64,000 nt of DNA from Sympetrum striolatum (Eukaryota > Arthropoda > Insecta > Odonata > Libellulidae). The position numbers were made by a program, and so were the translations under genes. The stretch is taken from NCBI GenBank assembly GCA_947579665.1, contig OX388347.1, positions 38,820,943 through 38,884,942 of the forward strand, read 5' to 3'. Under the pieces are notes generated by a model, which was not told the origin of the DNA, made no database searches, and was given only the letters and a program-made list of their open reading frames with translations. Within the stretch, counting starts at the first letter, position 1, and each line of letters begins with the position of its first letter. Below, in pieces: positions 48,116 through 60,680 of this stretch.

Positions 48116-49907
48116 TATCGTGGAAGCAGTTCAATGGTAATAATTGTTTCATTATATGTGGCCTATAATAGTTGATTAAAGTTGAAGGATTCCTCTTTGA
48201 AGAATATCCGCATTTCTTCGCCTTTTCCCTCGCTTTGGCTCACTTCAGTAGGCCAACTTTAAACTGTGAGATCTATAATATCATCATTTATGATCTACTA
48301 TACAAGTAAATTGATGCGCTTTCGTCACGACTGTCTTCCGGATATCTTTAGAAAGAGGATGAACTTAAGTGAAATTAATAGTAGGGATCGGAAACGTCCG
48401 TCTCTCCCCTCCTCCGAGTGCTTCGACACGTATCAAGTGACAGGGTCAGGAGTCTCATTAATTTCGCGTCACTCGTCCCTGGCGGACCCTTTCTCCTCCG
48501 ATCCCGCGGGAAAAATTTCGCCGGAGATGCCGTTGGCCAGTGACGCGCTCCATCATCTGCCTCGCGGGTGACGCCTCTGAGAAATGGCGGTCGAGCGTTG
48601 AAAAGCGTGTGCTTTACACATTCCCTTCTCGGCTTGATTTTGAGCAATGATAGGCGCGATGGGATATGAAGATACGGGATTTGTTGTTCTCCCCCCGGCC
48701 TGCGACACTTTCACTTTGTTTCCCCGGACACTTCTACGCGTTGGTATTCTTCGAGGGAGATGAGGTAATTCCTGGGTCTCCGGGGTATAAGTTCATCGTA
48801 GGTGAAGAGTAATCTATCCATGTGCCACCGGCGATTGCTGATAAGTTACTTCGACGAATATTTTTCATCTAGAGTTTTTTTTTAATATGATCACTGAATC
48901 GTTTTAGAGTCGTGTGAAAATTTTCATTTTCTTACTTAGGTATTTGATGTTTAAATGTTAATTCCGTTATATTTGAGGGCTAATAAGCAAAATGTAGCGG
49001 AGGAATGAAGGAATTCTTGAGATGTATTTACTGATTAATGTTTGCCGAATTCTACTGAAGAAAGATTTTTAAAATTCCTAGTGATGACTGCGCATTTTTA
49101 ACAGTTCCTATTGAGGAATTCAGGATGTAACAAAATCTCTTAGGCATTTTATGAGGGGTATAAGTTTAAAGGTGCTGTTGGAAAATTGATTAAGAGTAGC
49201 ATCAAATGCATCTTTAAATTAAATAATTTTCCATTCACTCAAACATTAGCCTTGCGGAGTAGCTTTTAAAAGAAATTTGATTCAGTACTTCAATTGAATT
49301 ACTTTTTAATGTCCTCAGCGAGATTTTTTATAAATATATATGGCAGAGAAACAAAACATATTAATTAAAATATTGAATCTGAATGTATCAGGGCAGATCT
49401 AAAAACTTGCATAGGGTTTGTATTGTAGCGTGTGTAATACCTGGAAAAGAATGCTCATGCATCACTAGGAATTTAAAAAATCTTTCTTAAAGGAAAAATA
49501 ATAACATTAGAAAAATGTATAGTTGATAATTTCACTCTTGCTTCATAAATGATGACGTATAATGGTCTCAGCGACTGATTGTATAGCTCGAAAGAGAGTG
49601 GGTGACATTCCCCGAAAGAAATTTTGAACCCAAAAAAAGAATATAACGAATTTCGTTCAATATTTCCATAATTGAAATGTATTGCACCTCGCAGCGCCTA
49701 TCAAGAATCGTAAAGCGATTAGCCCGTAATGAGAAGCTGTTGGATTTCGAAAGGTTTTCCCAAGAATTCCCCGAAATGCTATCTCCACTCATCGACGCCT
49801 AACTGCGGCCTCCTCGCGTTTAATTGAGAGAAGTCGTCGCGGTCGAGAGTTTCTTCCCTTGCGGTCGTTGATCGTCACTTCCAAGTCGGATGCTCATTTT
49901 TTCGGCG
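48116..49907. other. Non-coding, with a CpG island at 48360-48860
   Basis: The island holds CAAGTGACAGGGTCAGG (a TGACAG homeodomain-type core at 48439) and CATTAATTTCGCGTCACTCG (48457). Opposed frames 48266-48571 and 48375-48647 overlap and are rejected. Candidate enhancer by composition and motif only. Confidence 0.42.
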
Positions 49908-49985
49908 CCGACTCTCTCCCTCTATCTCTCTCTCTCCCTCTGTCTCTCTTTCACTCCCTCTCTCTCCCTCCGCCTCTCTTTCTCT
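49908..49985. repeat. Polypyrimidine (CT)n tract
   Basis: TCTCTCCCTC-type repeats run for about 75 bp with almost no purines. Such tracts can form triplex structures and often act as GAGA-factor-type sites (GA repeats on the other strand) in insects; function here is inference. Confidence 0.9.
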
Positions 49986-52900
49986 TAACCCCCGCGCCAC
50001 CCCTCATTTCCATCTCGTTTCTCTTCTCCACTGCATGACATCTACAGCAGCAGACGAGTTTTTAGAGAACGAATACTTTAAGCGCATATTTCGTAATATC
50101 CAGAGGATGGATCAAGGATTTTCCTTTTGATATTCTGGCGTAAGATCCTGCTACAGTATCTTGATGAGTATTTTTCATTTGTATTTTGGAACAGAATGGA
50201 GAAAATAGTAGCTTTTTATAATTTTGAATTAGTCTTGCTCACGGTAGCGTGAATGCCACTGAGCTATTAATCATGCTTAATAACTTTAATGGTTCCACTA
50301 TACCTGAAAATGGCTACCATATTCTGAAAAACTGAAATATATTAATTTGGCATTAGGTACAGGTTAGAGAAAACTGAATCTTTTAATTACTTTTGTCATA
50401 GTGTTGACTGTGAATTGAACTAATCAAGGTATCTTCTTATGAGATGCCAAGGAAAGTGTTATTCATAGATTCATTGTGCTTCACTTGCATTCTGGCATCT
50501 GCGAGGAAAGCAAAGGCAAACTACCTCACTCTTCATCCTACTAAGTAAATCTAATTCCACTTTACAAGCTCTTCGTAGCTTATGTCAGAGAGAGTGAGGT
50601 ACTACAAACCAACCTGCCTTCGGGCTGGATAATTAACACACAGAATAATTGAACTTGTTTTGTCCTTCCTCATCAAACTCTATGAAATGCATAATTCACG
50701 AGGTCATTTGTATATTATATCCAAATGGGCTTGTGTCCATATCCCATATCCAATCCACAATCAAATGATGATACTTCCTGCTCATAGTATTTTGACAGTT
50801 AGGAAAGCTAGTATTAACAATCTTACTCCTGATTTTTGCCATGTAAGCTTCCTCTCAGAGGTTTTAGTTTCCTAATATTACAGGTTAGAGTTATAAAATC
50901 TCTCCAAAGCCATCTTTGACAGTATCTTTGCAGCGTTTCGTACCTGAGTCATCACAGGTTCTGGAGGCACGGAATGTTCTGGATTACTAACCTTCTAGGA
51001 TTCACCCAATCTACATTACAATAGCCATACTATCATATTCAGGGTCGGAAGAAAGCAAACTGACTCATCAAAAGCCGAGTTTCTATTTCTTTTCATACAA
51101 TGTTAAAGAAGTTAAGAATTCAGTCAGCATTCATACTGAACACTTGGCAGATGGATCGGCTGATATATTCAAATTAAAATTATTATGAGATTAAAAATCC
51201 TTTCGACTGCCTTTTATTCTATAGTGATTTAGTGAAGGTCTGCGGATGTGAGAAAGAGGTAACCTATGTCTCTATTAGAGTTATTTCATTCTTACAATGA
51301 CAGTCCTTACAGAGGGTGGATGGGTTTAAAGGAGATTGAGGTCAATATTCGACATAAACTCTGCTGTATACAAATTGTATTTGAGACAAACGCGAGATTT
51401 TCTATATAAAATGCGTATTTTACTGAATTCAACTGATTTATGTCGTCATTTCTTATAAAGAAATAGTATATACGAGAAAAAAGCTCGGTGAAAGAGAAGT
51501 TGAGATCGGACCAAATGAAACACTCTCATTCATCCCTTTAATTTTCAGTCGTCAATTACTAATAGTACATCTTACAGCAGAACAACTTTTAAAAAAATAA
51601 ATTTACCCATAAAACTTAAGTACGAAGTTGAACGCAAGTTCGTTAAAATGAAAACATTAGGCTATATCTAGCCTTCCAATTTGTAGATAAATTACCCTTC
51701 TTGAAGACAGATTCTTAGGCCGTCCGTACCTATAGCATTTCACGGGTATTTCTTCTCTGAAGGCCCAATTCTCAACACGAGTTCTATGAAAAATGTCCAC
51801 GGTCCATCCCTTGACCTCCTAAACAGAATAATTTCCTCCTTGACGCTTCAATTCCAGAAATTTCTCAAATGGTCGTTTCAACACCTCCCCGTATGCTTTC
51901 CTCATCCCTCCACTTTCCCTCATCCCCCCTTGGATACCGTACTCCCTAATTTCCAACGGAGTTGTCCAGCTCTTCCTTCGCCACAAACACCTTCATTTTA
52001 CTATTCCAGGACGAGTCGCCCATTATTCAAACGCGTATGTTTTCGGCCTCGATTTTCTCTCTTCTTCCAACAACTTTCATTCGCATAAATCTTCTTTCCC
52101 TTAATTCCTCACCGAGCATTCCTTCTCTTTAAGTTAGCAGGGCTAAAGATTCATCAAGTTCGTTTCTCTTTACGTCTAATTTTACTTGACGATTTGAAAG
52201 TATTGCGCCCATAAGCTTGAAGATGATTTCGTTCTTATTTATCTAGTTAAATTGGCTAAATACGTTCCTCTTTAATTTAGTTTTGCTTGGTAGCTGAATT
52301 CGTTGCCTAAGTGTCCGCAATTTTTTCATATTTCGCAAAAATTTGTGAGCCTTAAATAAAAAAGAGCCATGCCAGTTGTAGAAAATATCGGTAAAAATTG
52401 TAGATACATCTATAACTTCATTTGTAATTGGTCTATCATGAAAACATTTAAATCTAGAGGATAGGAGTTATCAAAGATTTTCCTATGAATGCGAACTAAC
52501 ATTTTACATTTTAACTTTGAACTTAATAAGGCTAAATCACGAAAGATGATCATTTAGGTATTCTCTTTCCATTTACTATGAAAATTACTGTTACACAATT
52601 AAATTCGATGAGAAAAAACACTTCGGAATCCGGAAAATGTGGAGTTATACTAAAGTTGCTAATGATTTCCAAGAAAGAATGTGTGCCTACAGAGGTATAA
52701 TTTTTCTCCATCATTAAAAATTTGATCAAAAAGAGGAACTTAATAAATAAAAAAACATATAATTGCACGAAATATGAAAATAAATAATAAAAAACTATGC
52801 GTCCATGTTCATCCTTATCATAGTTAATGAGTGTATCAATGTTATAAAATATATAAAAATCAATGGGAGAGTAATTCCCTCAAAACGAGAGTGGGAAGTA

Positions 52901-55190
52901 TTTCGGATGAATTTAAATAATAAGGGTGTAATATTTCGTAAATATATGCTTGTGACGGGTGAGATATGTAATGAATGTGACCCTTCTTAAAGAGTTATCT
53001 CGTCCCTTACCCAAGATACTCTTTTCTCTTACCTGAATTCGTTTCTAGATATGTGAAATCATGCATTTTCAGAATATTCTTCCTTGTGAGTATTTGACGT
53101 ATCCTCGTTCCCTTTGCACCCCAACAATAACTTGCGTTAGGGCGCATTCTGCCGTCGACTTCTTTACGATCCATTCCGTTCTCCACAATACGCCTATATT
53201 CCCGTCCGCCCTTTCATTTCATGAAAGACGCAATCAAACCCCGAGCGCCGATCATTTCTTCGTCGCCCGTTCCTTGATGCTCAATGACTCATTCGTTCCC
53301 ATTTCAACTATAAAGTCATTCCTCCATCATATCTGCAAGATATTGTGCTAAATACGTCTTCACATTTGATATGCCCACACCATCATAAGTGTTCGATTTA
53401 CGTTATACTTTATTATCAGGAAAGTATTAGACTCAGAAAATTGTCAGTTTTAAAATGTCCTAGATCAATTCTTCCTACATCCGTTAATCACCCATTATTA
53501 TTATAAGAAGGTATCGAGCTTTTAATATCACTGAAGATATTTTAGTTTCCAAAGTAAGAAAAATGTTACGTATTTACAATTTTTGCGGATTCATCTGACC
53601 TTATCGAAAGGAATTTGTTGATACTTCATATTTAATTTAATAAATTACACTATGACTACATTGTTCGCGTGTCATTTAAAATATTTTAAAAGTGATCGTA
53701 CTGTTTCAGATGTATGCACATAGTTTTTATACGGATATCTACTTCATTAATATTGAGATTGCAAGGTATTCCGATTTTATTTATTCGAGTCTAATTAAAT
53801 ACTAATTAGGAGAATAACACATTCAATCTTTTTCTAGAATTTATCTCAGCTTATGAACGAAACTGAATCAGATGCGTTTACTTAAACTTTAATGCACTTT
53901 ATTCAGTGATATGAGAATGAATGGGAATGATTCGTAATTAGTCGACTCATTTTTAGATATTTTCCTTTCCTTAGCCTGTAAACCTATTGAAATCACAAAG
54001 GTTTACAAACTGTACAGAAATTAATTTCTTAAGATCTCAAATGCTTTCACTTATAATGTCAAATAACAGTCTGAAAATTTGAGCTGATTCCAGCTTAAAA
54101 CGGATAATCTCCATAAGCACTTTACTTCTTACGCCCTTCCCATTAACTCCTATCATGAATCAATTGTTACATCACTGAACTCGAACTACGAAATAACCTA
54201 ATTAAACTTTTCTGAAGTAATACTAATCAATAGTGAACAGACATAGCGTTCATTTTAGGCACAAACTCTTCAAATTCCGAAGAATGAGTGTTTTAGTCTT
54301 AAAAATCATTTTGACTATTTCATTACGTATATTTGTATTAGATCTTCGAAAGTGTTAGAGTGTTTACGAACTGTAAACGATATATCCAGGAATCAATAAG
54401 AAAGCAAGAGAGCAAGCTTATAAAACCTCCAAGACCTCATGTATCCATTTACGCTGGAAATAGCTTCATACGTATGACAATGCTGAAACGCGTCAAACAC
54501 GTGTGAAAATTTCTCTTTTTGTATTCGACGTCGCGTGCTAACTACTTAAAATTTAAAATCCCGTCATTGTCACTTCTCTTTGCATTGTGTTTACGTCGAA
54601 AGGTGTCTTTTGTGACCAACTCGTAGACCTCGTAACCCTTAATTATGGAATGTTTTCAACCCATGAGTGGCTCAAATACACTCATTTTAGATTCGAAGGG
54701 AATAATTGAAGAAGTTTAGCACTCCAACCACGTTTAATTTATCTTATTCATTCTCACCCTTCGACTAAAACTTGATTGAGAGGATCTGGCTTTCTCGGAC
54801 TGAGTGAAGCTAATGAAAATTCATGGCTGTTTGAGGACATTAATTTTCAATTATACACTTCCCCTCATAAATTAGAGAAGCAAACAATTATTGATTCCTT
54901 CCTCTCGATGTTACCTCTCATGAAAAAGGTCGAGTAAGTAGTCGGCATTTACTGAGCTTTCCGATTGTATTTGTCATGTCACGTGAAATCTTCCGAAATT
55001 CCTTATACACTACGGATATAATAACTTAATCATCTATTTGAGTGAAATGTAAGGTAATTTCTATTGCTTGATTCCTTACTTAGTATATTCCACTTCTCAT
55101 CTTCATTGTAAGTATTGTTTTTCATTGTTGGTTTTCACATAACATTTACTTCTGCCTTCACTTCGTTGAACCTTCTTTATTCAATAGCTT
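49986..55190. other. AT-rich non-coding stretch
   Basis: Mildly GC-richer parts lie at 51730-52100 and 53060-53300 (pyrimidine-rich, Ser/Pro frames). Apart from the possible repeat at 50440-50640 nothing was supported. Confidence 0.5.
50440..50640. other. Possible repeat fragment with CTGCCTTCGGGCTG
   Basis: The block has GAAAGCAAAGGCAAACTACC, then TCACTCTTCATCCTAC, a GAGAGTGAGGTACTACAAAC stretch and CAACCTGCCTTCGGGCTGGA. This order looks like a degenerate mobile-element tail, but no second copy exists in the window and I cannot name a family. The next 300 bp on the minus strand has a stop-broken frame (WVNPRRLVIQNIPCLQNL near 50990, RYCQRWLWRDFI near 50920) that could be a decayed transposon ORF. 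Confidence 0.3.
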
Positions 55191-55259
55191 CTTACCGCAC
55201 AGGACTTGCGATTGCACCAGACCTGAAACTTGCTATTGAGGATTAAGAGCTGAGCCATC
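55191..55259 (+). repeat. Dispersed 70-bp repeat, copy 1
   Basis: CTTACCGCACAGGACTTGCG followed by ATTGCACCAGACCTGAAACTTG recurs with changes at 55751-55819. Next to it (55279-55330) the block TGGAAACCAAAAYATTTCGT is itself present twice in tandem. Confidence 0.82.
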
Positions 55260-55750
55260 CAGAAACTTAAACGAGCCTGGAAACCAAAACATTTCGTTTT
55301 CGTTTTGGAAACCAAAATATTTCGTACTTTTTTCACGATAAATAATAATTGATTTTTGTTGTAGTTTTATTGTAAACCTGCGTAATTGAGTTTATAATCT
55401 TCCTTGATTTTATAAAAAGTCAGTTTTAGGGGAGAAATGGCGTAAACACTAAGGTTACTGAACTTTTGCTGCTTCATTTAATTTTTATCTTTCGAGTTTT
55501 CGCTTAAAATTAAATTAAAGCAAAATGAATGTGAAGCATTAATAAATCTTTTTATCTTTGGGAAGGGCGAGGGAAGATCTTTCCCACGGGGCATTTGAAA
55601 GCTTCGAGCTAGTCAAGAGGGAAGTAATTACATCTGTTTATTACGTATGTTGTAAAAAGGCATTATTCGATGAAAGTCGATCTTGAGTATTTTGATAAAT
55701 TTAATGGATTCGATATTGGTTTGCGGGAGCGGGTTTAATTCTATGATATT

Positions 55751-55819
55751 CTTACCACATTAGACTTGCAATGCACCAGACCTGTAACTTGTTACAAATT
55801 GCTGAGAGAGTGGCCGTCC
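55751..55819 (+). repeat. Dispersed 70-bp repeat, copy 2
   Basis: CTTACCACATTAGACTTGCA and ATGCACCAGACCTGTAACTTG match the block 560 bp upstream, continuing into GCTGAG and GTCC. Confidence 0.82.
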
Positions 55820-57182
55820 ATATTAATCTACAATTTATTTAATTTTAATATATAATAGTTATACGCCCATATTTAGGAGGGATTGAAACTAATAGTATCT
55901 TCCTTTATCTAATACATCACCATATTTTCTACAGTAGTTAATGTAAAGTGTCAGAAAAAGAAAAAGTAGGAAGGATTGCGTATATAAAAATCATGAGATA
56001 TTTATCTTAATATCAAACTGATAATAATTTGAGTTATAAAAAGAAATTACATATTTGAAATCAATTTAAGCTAATATAAAAAGAATTTCATTTGCAAAAG
56101 AAGATTTTTTCAAATTGATTTTATTTTTTGGTTTTTTAGGGACTTTTGCATGAATCCAAGCTCAGAGCTCTACTAATTCTCTGGCAGACCATGGCTACGA
56201 TTAATAACGAATTAAAGGTTTGACCACCCCTACAACATATCAGTAATTAACACAAGGCACGGAACGTATCGAAAGATTTATGATGATGGAACAAACGCGG
56301 ATATGGTCGAAGAGCCTTTTGATGGTTTTCGGAAAGATTTCGACATTCTCTTTACGGATTCCTATTTCTTTTTACCGCTCTCGTAACATTCTTCCGCTGC
56401 ATTATTTCTTCCCGCAATGGTCTCCTTCCTCTTCCATCCCTCACCCCTCTCTTCAGCTACTCTTATACCCCCCACCCCTTCGCCCGTCAACCCTTTCCCT
56501 CCTTAATGGATACATCGTCCCTTCAATTAGGGAGCGAAACACCAACTCTTTGTGGGAAGGAAAAGGGGTTCAAAGGAGCCAAAAAGAATGCACCGAGCGG
56601 GAAAGGACGTGAAAGGAGAAAAAGTGGGAAAAGCATTTTGTGAGAAGCCGAGAATTGGGAAAAAGGTGTCTGGAAGGCAGACAGTGAGGCGTTCAAAGAC
56701 GAGGGTACGGACGGTTAAAGACTGTGTGGGCGTGAAAGGAGAGCGATTCCGGAAAGGAGGAACGTTTTAAGGCAATTGAGAGGAAACTCGTGTAACGCGA
56801 ATGGGAAACAAGGGGTAAATGGAGTACGGAAACAAGGTGGAACCGAAGCAATTGCCTCGGCTTCTGAGGCGACCGAAAATAAAACTGTACGAGTGTGAAA
56901 GCTTTTAGGGGTTGCGAAGACGTTGATATTTTTTTCGGAGATAAGACTGTCTCTCGGATGCCCGCCGAGGCGCGAAAGTTTTGATTGGAATCAGAGAGCA
57001 GACGGTGGGAAATTTGTATCCGTTCGCAATGGATGCAATTTTGTTTCGTATTTATCACTTTCAATCCACTTCCACGGATAATATGTATATAGTTATTAGC
57101 GCTACGACTTAATTTGGGGAAAAATAGAGGATAGGAAGGACAGTTGATTCACAAATTCTAAGGTTTTCATGATTATGTATTA
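55820..57182. other. AT-rich DNA then a strand-skewed island at 56280-57050
   Basis: The island switches from pyrimidine-rich (56370-56520) to purine-rich (56550-56820) on the plus strand. The plus frames 56280-56612 and 56552-56770 and the minus frame 56693-57064 follow that skew and have no motifs. Confidence 0.45.
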
Positions 57183-57670
57183 CACAGGTGTTCTCTTATT
57201 TTCAAACTGTCATCTAACTGCAGAATGCTGGAAAGGTCATCACATTGCGTCTCCCATCATTGAAACATAATTTATTGGTTCCTTTCTGATTCAATATACT
57301 TTCTAATCCTTTTCAAAGCAATAAAATTATATACTATTAAACGATTCCATCGTTCAGGCTCTAAAATATATCATCTATAGAAACTCTCTCGATAAAATTC
57401 AAGAAATTGGAAACTACCGATGAATAAATCTGACATATTTCCATTTCTACGTATTTACCAGGTTTCTCTTATTTTTCACCAGTCATTGAACTGCATAGTT
57501 CAAGCAAGATTATTTTTCTCATTTCTTGAACATATTTTACCGTTGCCTCTCAAGTTTATTATATTCTCTAATCCGGTAAAATTATATACTCATTAGAGAT
57601 TCTAATGGTAAATTGCTAAAATATATTTACAACAGACTCTTGATAAATTCTGACAATGTATGTCAAAATA
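57183..57670 (+). repeat. Two-copy tandem duplication, period about 275 bp
   Basis: Unit 1 (57183-57440) and unit 2 (57457-57670) share CAGGTKTTCTCTTATTTT, CAGTCAT/CTGTCAT, AACTGCA, TTTCTAATC/TCTCTAATC, AAAATTATATACT, AATATAT and TCTGACA in the same order. Unit 2 is shorter through deletions. Confidence 0.85.
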
Positions 57671-57770
57671 TCCAAAGTTATTTGGTTAAATTATTTCTAT
57701 GTGAAACAACCGCCAACTTTAAGAGTTATGTTGTTAATTACACGCCTATTGTCAGACGTTACTTGGTGGA

Positions 57771-57892
57771 ATTTCACATTAAAAACTTTTAAGGACAAAT
57801 TCAAAAGATAAAACGTGTATAAACTCCACAAAGTTGTGGAATTTCTATGTACAACTATTATCTTTTGACTTTGTCGTTAACATTTTTTATGA
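57771..57892. mobile_element. Foldback element G
   Basis: Left arm about 57776-57811 (ACATTAAAAACTTTTAAGGA then CAAATTCAAAAGATAA) pairs with right arm about 57859-57892 (TTATCTTTTGACTTTGTC and on). ACTTGGTGGAATTTCAC immediately precedes and enters the left arm, and a near copy, AAGTTGTGGAATTTC, lies in the middle. It sits just after a diverged tandem duplication (57183-57670). Confidence 0.7.
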
Positions 57893-58821
57893 TATTGTTG
57901 TTTAGCAGATATGTTCAATATAAAATCTCCATTCAATTTCGTCTGTACTCGTCTAATTTTAGTTTATCATAAAAATTGTGTATTTATGTTGGAAGTAAAA
58001 TTAAAAGAAAGATATAAATGAATTTTATACTGTTGATAATTCGTCTGCGCATTCTAAGACATATAAACGCGTATAATTATTATACACAGCTGTTGATGAG
58101 TGGTTGGACTTAACTTATATTTCGCGTAAAACTTAAATCGACTTTAATATCGATTATCGAATATTAAAACTTTACCGTGATTGTTGAGAGCCAACAAACC
58201 ATCAGCTGCTCGAGACATTTACTCCGAGATTTAGAACGACTCGATTTTACGGTCGACATCCTTGCCAGCGATGATCTTAGCAAAAATAGTTAAAACACTT
58301 TCAAAGATCACCACGACATAAATCCTCGTTGAAATCTCCCCGTTTTATGCGATTGCTTTCTCCGCGTAAATGGGGAAATAAAAGTGCGTGCATTACAGAG
58401 CGATGCATTCTCGGGAGAGTGGAAACTAAGTGAAAAAGCGGGAGAGATATGAGGCGAAGGGAAGAGAATGTGGGAGAAAGGAAAGAGTCGCGGAATATAT
58501 TTGTAATGTCCGCTGTTCTTTCTCTCATGCTTTGGATGGTCGATTCCTGGCGGGGTAGACACATCATTGGCTCTCTTTTATGGCTTTCTTTCTTCTTCTC
58601 CATGTCTCGTACGCCCTTTCCGGTTACAGGGGAATTCTTCGAAAACAGACCACTCTGGTGAATCTGAAGTAATCGAAATTTATATTAAAGATACTTATTG
58701 GGAGTTTTAATCTATTCAGTAAAAAAAATGAATCTCCTAGGAGATCGTTTTGCCTTGGGTGTGGACGTTGCGTGTGGCATTTTTACCGTGGCCTATTATT
58801 GGGAACAAGTGGTCTATTTTT
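57893..58821. other. Non-coding, purine-rich block at 58430-58500
   Basis: GGGAGAGATATGAGGCGAAG and neighbours form a GA-rich strand. Frames on both strands overlap between 58301 and 58661. No gene was recognised. Confidence 0.45.
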
Positions 58822-58948
58822 GAAGAATTTGTCATTCTAAGAATTGATCGTTCGAAGTACGTAAGTAAGTAAGTAAGTTCGAAGTAGTTTTCTTAGAGTT
58901 TGCTTTCGAAGAATTTGCTTCCGAAGCATTCGTTTTCGAAGATTTTTT
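58822..58948 (+). repeat. GAAGAATT-rich dispersed repeat, long copy with (GTAA)n
   Basis: It shares GAATTTGTCATTC and AAGAATTGATCGTTCGAAG with 8401-8460. A (GTAA)n microsatellite (58859-58878) splits it, and it then has several further TTCGAAG-type units. The longer copy probably arose by replication slippage. Confidence 0.8.
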
Positions 58949-59104
58949 CTGTAACCTTTCCACCGCACTCAATCTTTAGTTTCTAGTAAAAAAAATAATC
59001 TTCTCTGTCCTAGAAATTCTTTATTCATTTTGATTTGGCTTTTCCTTTAACACACAAAATGCTTTTTCTGTCTTTGTACGTATATAATCTTCCATTATTT
59101 TTTT

Positions 59105-59165
59105 GATGTATGGAAAAAATTTAATTATTTAATTAAAAATTTATTTAATTAAAAATTTAATTTAT
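59105..59165. repeat. AATTTAATTAAAAATTTA tandem tract
   Basis: TTATTTAATTAAAAATT occurs twice in tandem, forming an almost palindromic AT block. Confidence 0.8.
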
Positions 59166-60610
59166 CCAGTTTACTTTTCATTTTTTAATTTTATTTCATT
59201 CGTTGTTTTATTCATTATTTTTTACTGCGATTCGTGCGCTCATTTTGCTCAAATCTTATTCATTTTTCTTTAAATTTAGACACTGATTTTACCTCTGGTG
59301 TTATTGTTAGATAACTATGTGCATAGAGTATTTGTTAGACATGTGTCACACGACATTTTCGTTTTTATCTTATTGTTTCATTCAGTTTTATTCTGCTACT
59401 TATCTCTAATAATTTAATGTATATATGTTCAATTTTTCTCATTTTTCCCTTTCTTTATCCCCTTTAAATTTTAGTTGCAACTTTCACTAAGTTGTGCAGG
59501 TTTTTTATGCCTCTCTTGCAGTGAGAATTAAATCATATTAAACTTAATAAGTGGTAAATTATGTCTTTTTGAAAACCCACAAAATGTTTCCCTTCTTTTA
59601 CTTTTTCTTTTGACATATCCTAAAAACTGCTTTATTGAAATATTAAATGAAATAAGGTTAGATGTAAGATGAGACTTGTTTCAATCTCGCCCTTCGATAA
59701 AGTCGTTTATTGTTATTATCATTTTTCTTTTGGTCTCTCGTACAACCACCACGTACATACGTTCGCGTGTTCGCCTTCCTCCTCCGCAACGAATTTCTCC
59801 TCACCCCACGGTAGTGTTGGCACCCCTGCCGCGAGCTCTCCCATGGGCATCGCGCCAGCCTCACTATAGGGGATTTGTCTGCATCGCCCCGGTGAAAGAT
59901 GAGCACTGCAATGGTTTAATCTATTTTTTCTCGCCTTCGCCTCCTTTATGAATTTTTTCCGGTCGTTCCAGTTTCCGCGGCGCTTCCCTCCGCCTTTAAC
60001 GGTAGGAGTCCTCAATGGTAGAGGTCATGAATGTTGAGTTAACCGGACCGATTGTGTTTCGACACCCCATGCCACTCGCCGTGGGTGGTTGCGAGGTGGT
60101 TGAATCGCGGCTGAGAAAGGGTTAGGGTTGGGAAGCGAGGCCCGGTAATGAAGCATGTCGTGGGGTAACTAATGGTCTAAAACATCCGACGGTTGCCTTT
60201 CTTTTCTCTCGGCTGCTGCGACTCACCTCTACGGGTGTTCCGTGAGAAGATCCTCCGCTCTTTTCCGCGGTGCGCTTGTGTTCATCGGGGATTCACTTCG
60301 TGGTCTGTGAATGCAAAGAGTGCGGGGCGTGAAGAGTGCAACCGATCGCGTTTCTCGGTTCGGCTTTGTTGAGGAAGTCTCGCGTTGAGTGATGGAGGCT
60401 GTCGATGTATATTCCTTATGCGTTAATTTCGTCTTACTGTCACCTGTTTACCTTAAGTATCAATGGGTCTATTATTTTTTAAGCTCCCTAATTCATGGAA
60501 TTTTGGTCAGAATGAAGCGTTCTTGGTGATTACATAAATGTAAACAAAAAATGTATACTGTAATATTGAACTCATCTGTAATTGATGAAAGATAGAAAAG
60601 AGTGGTAAAA

Positions 60611-60680
60611 TATCTACTGAAGTTCCAACAGGAATTCTTTAATTCGACCGGTTACGAGCTACAAGATTACCGTCGGGCAA
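60611..60680. mobile_element. Probable half copy of the foldback family
   Basis: The plus strand has GAAGTTCCAACAGGAATTCTTTAATTCGACCGGTTACGAGCTACAAGATTACCGTCGGGCA in order (written here as 60620-60679). This parallels one arm plus the centre of element D (TTCTACAACAAAA, TCGACCGGTTTCAGCTACAAG). The second arm is missing. The match is by eye and diverged. Confidence 0.45.
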
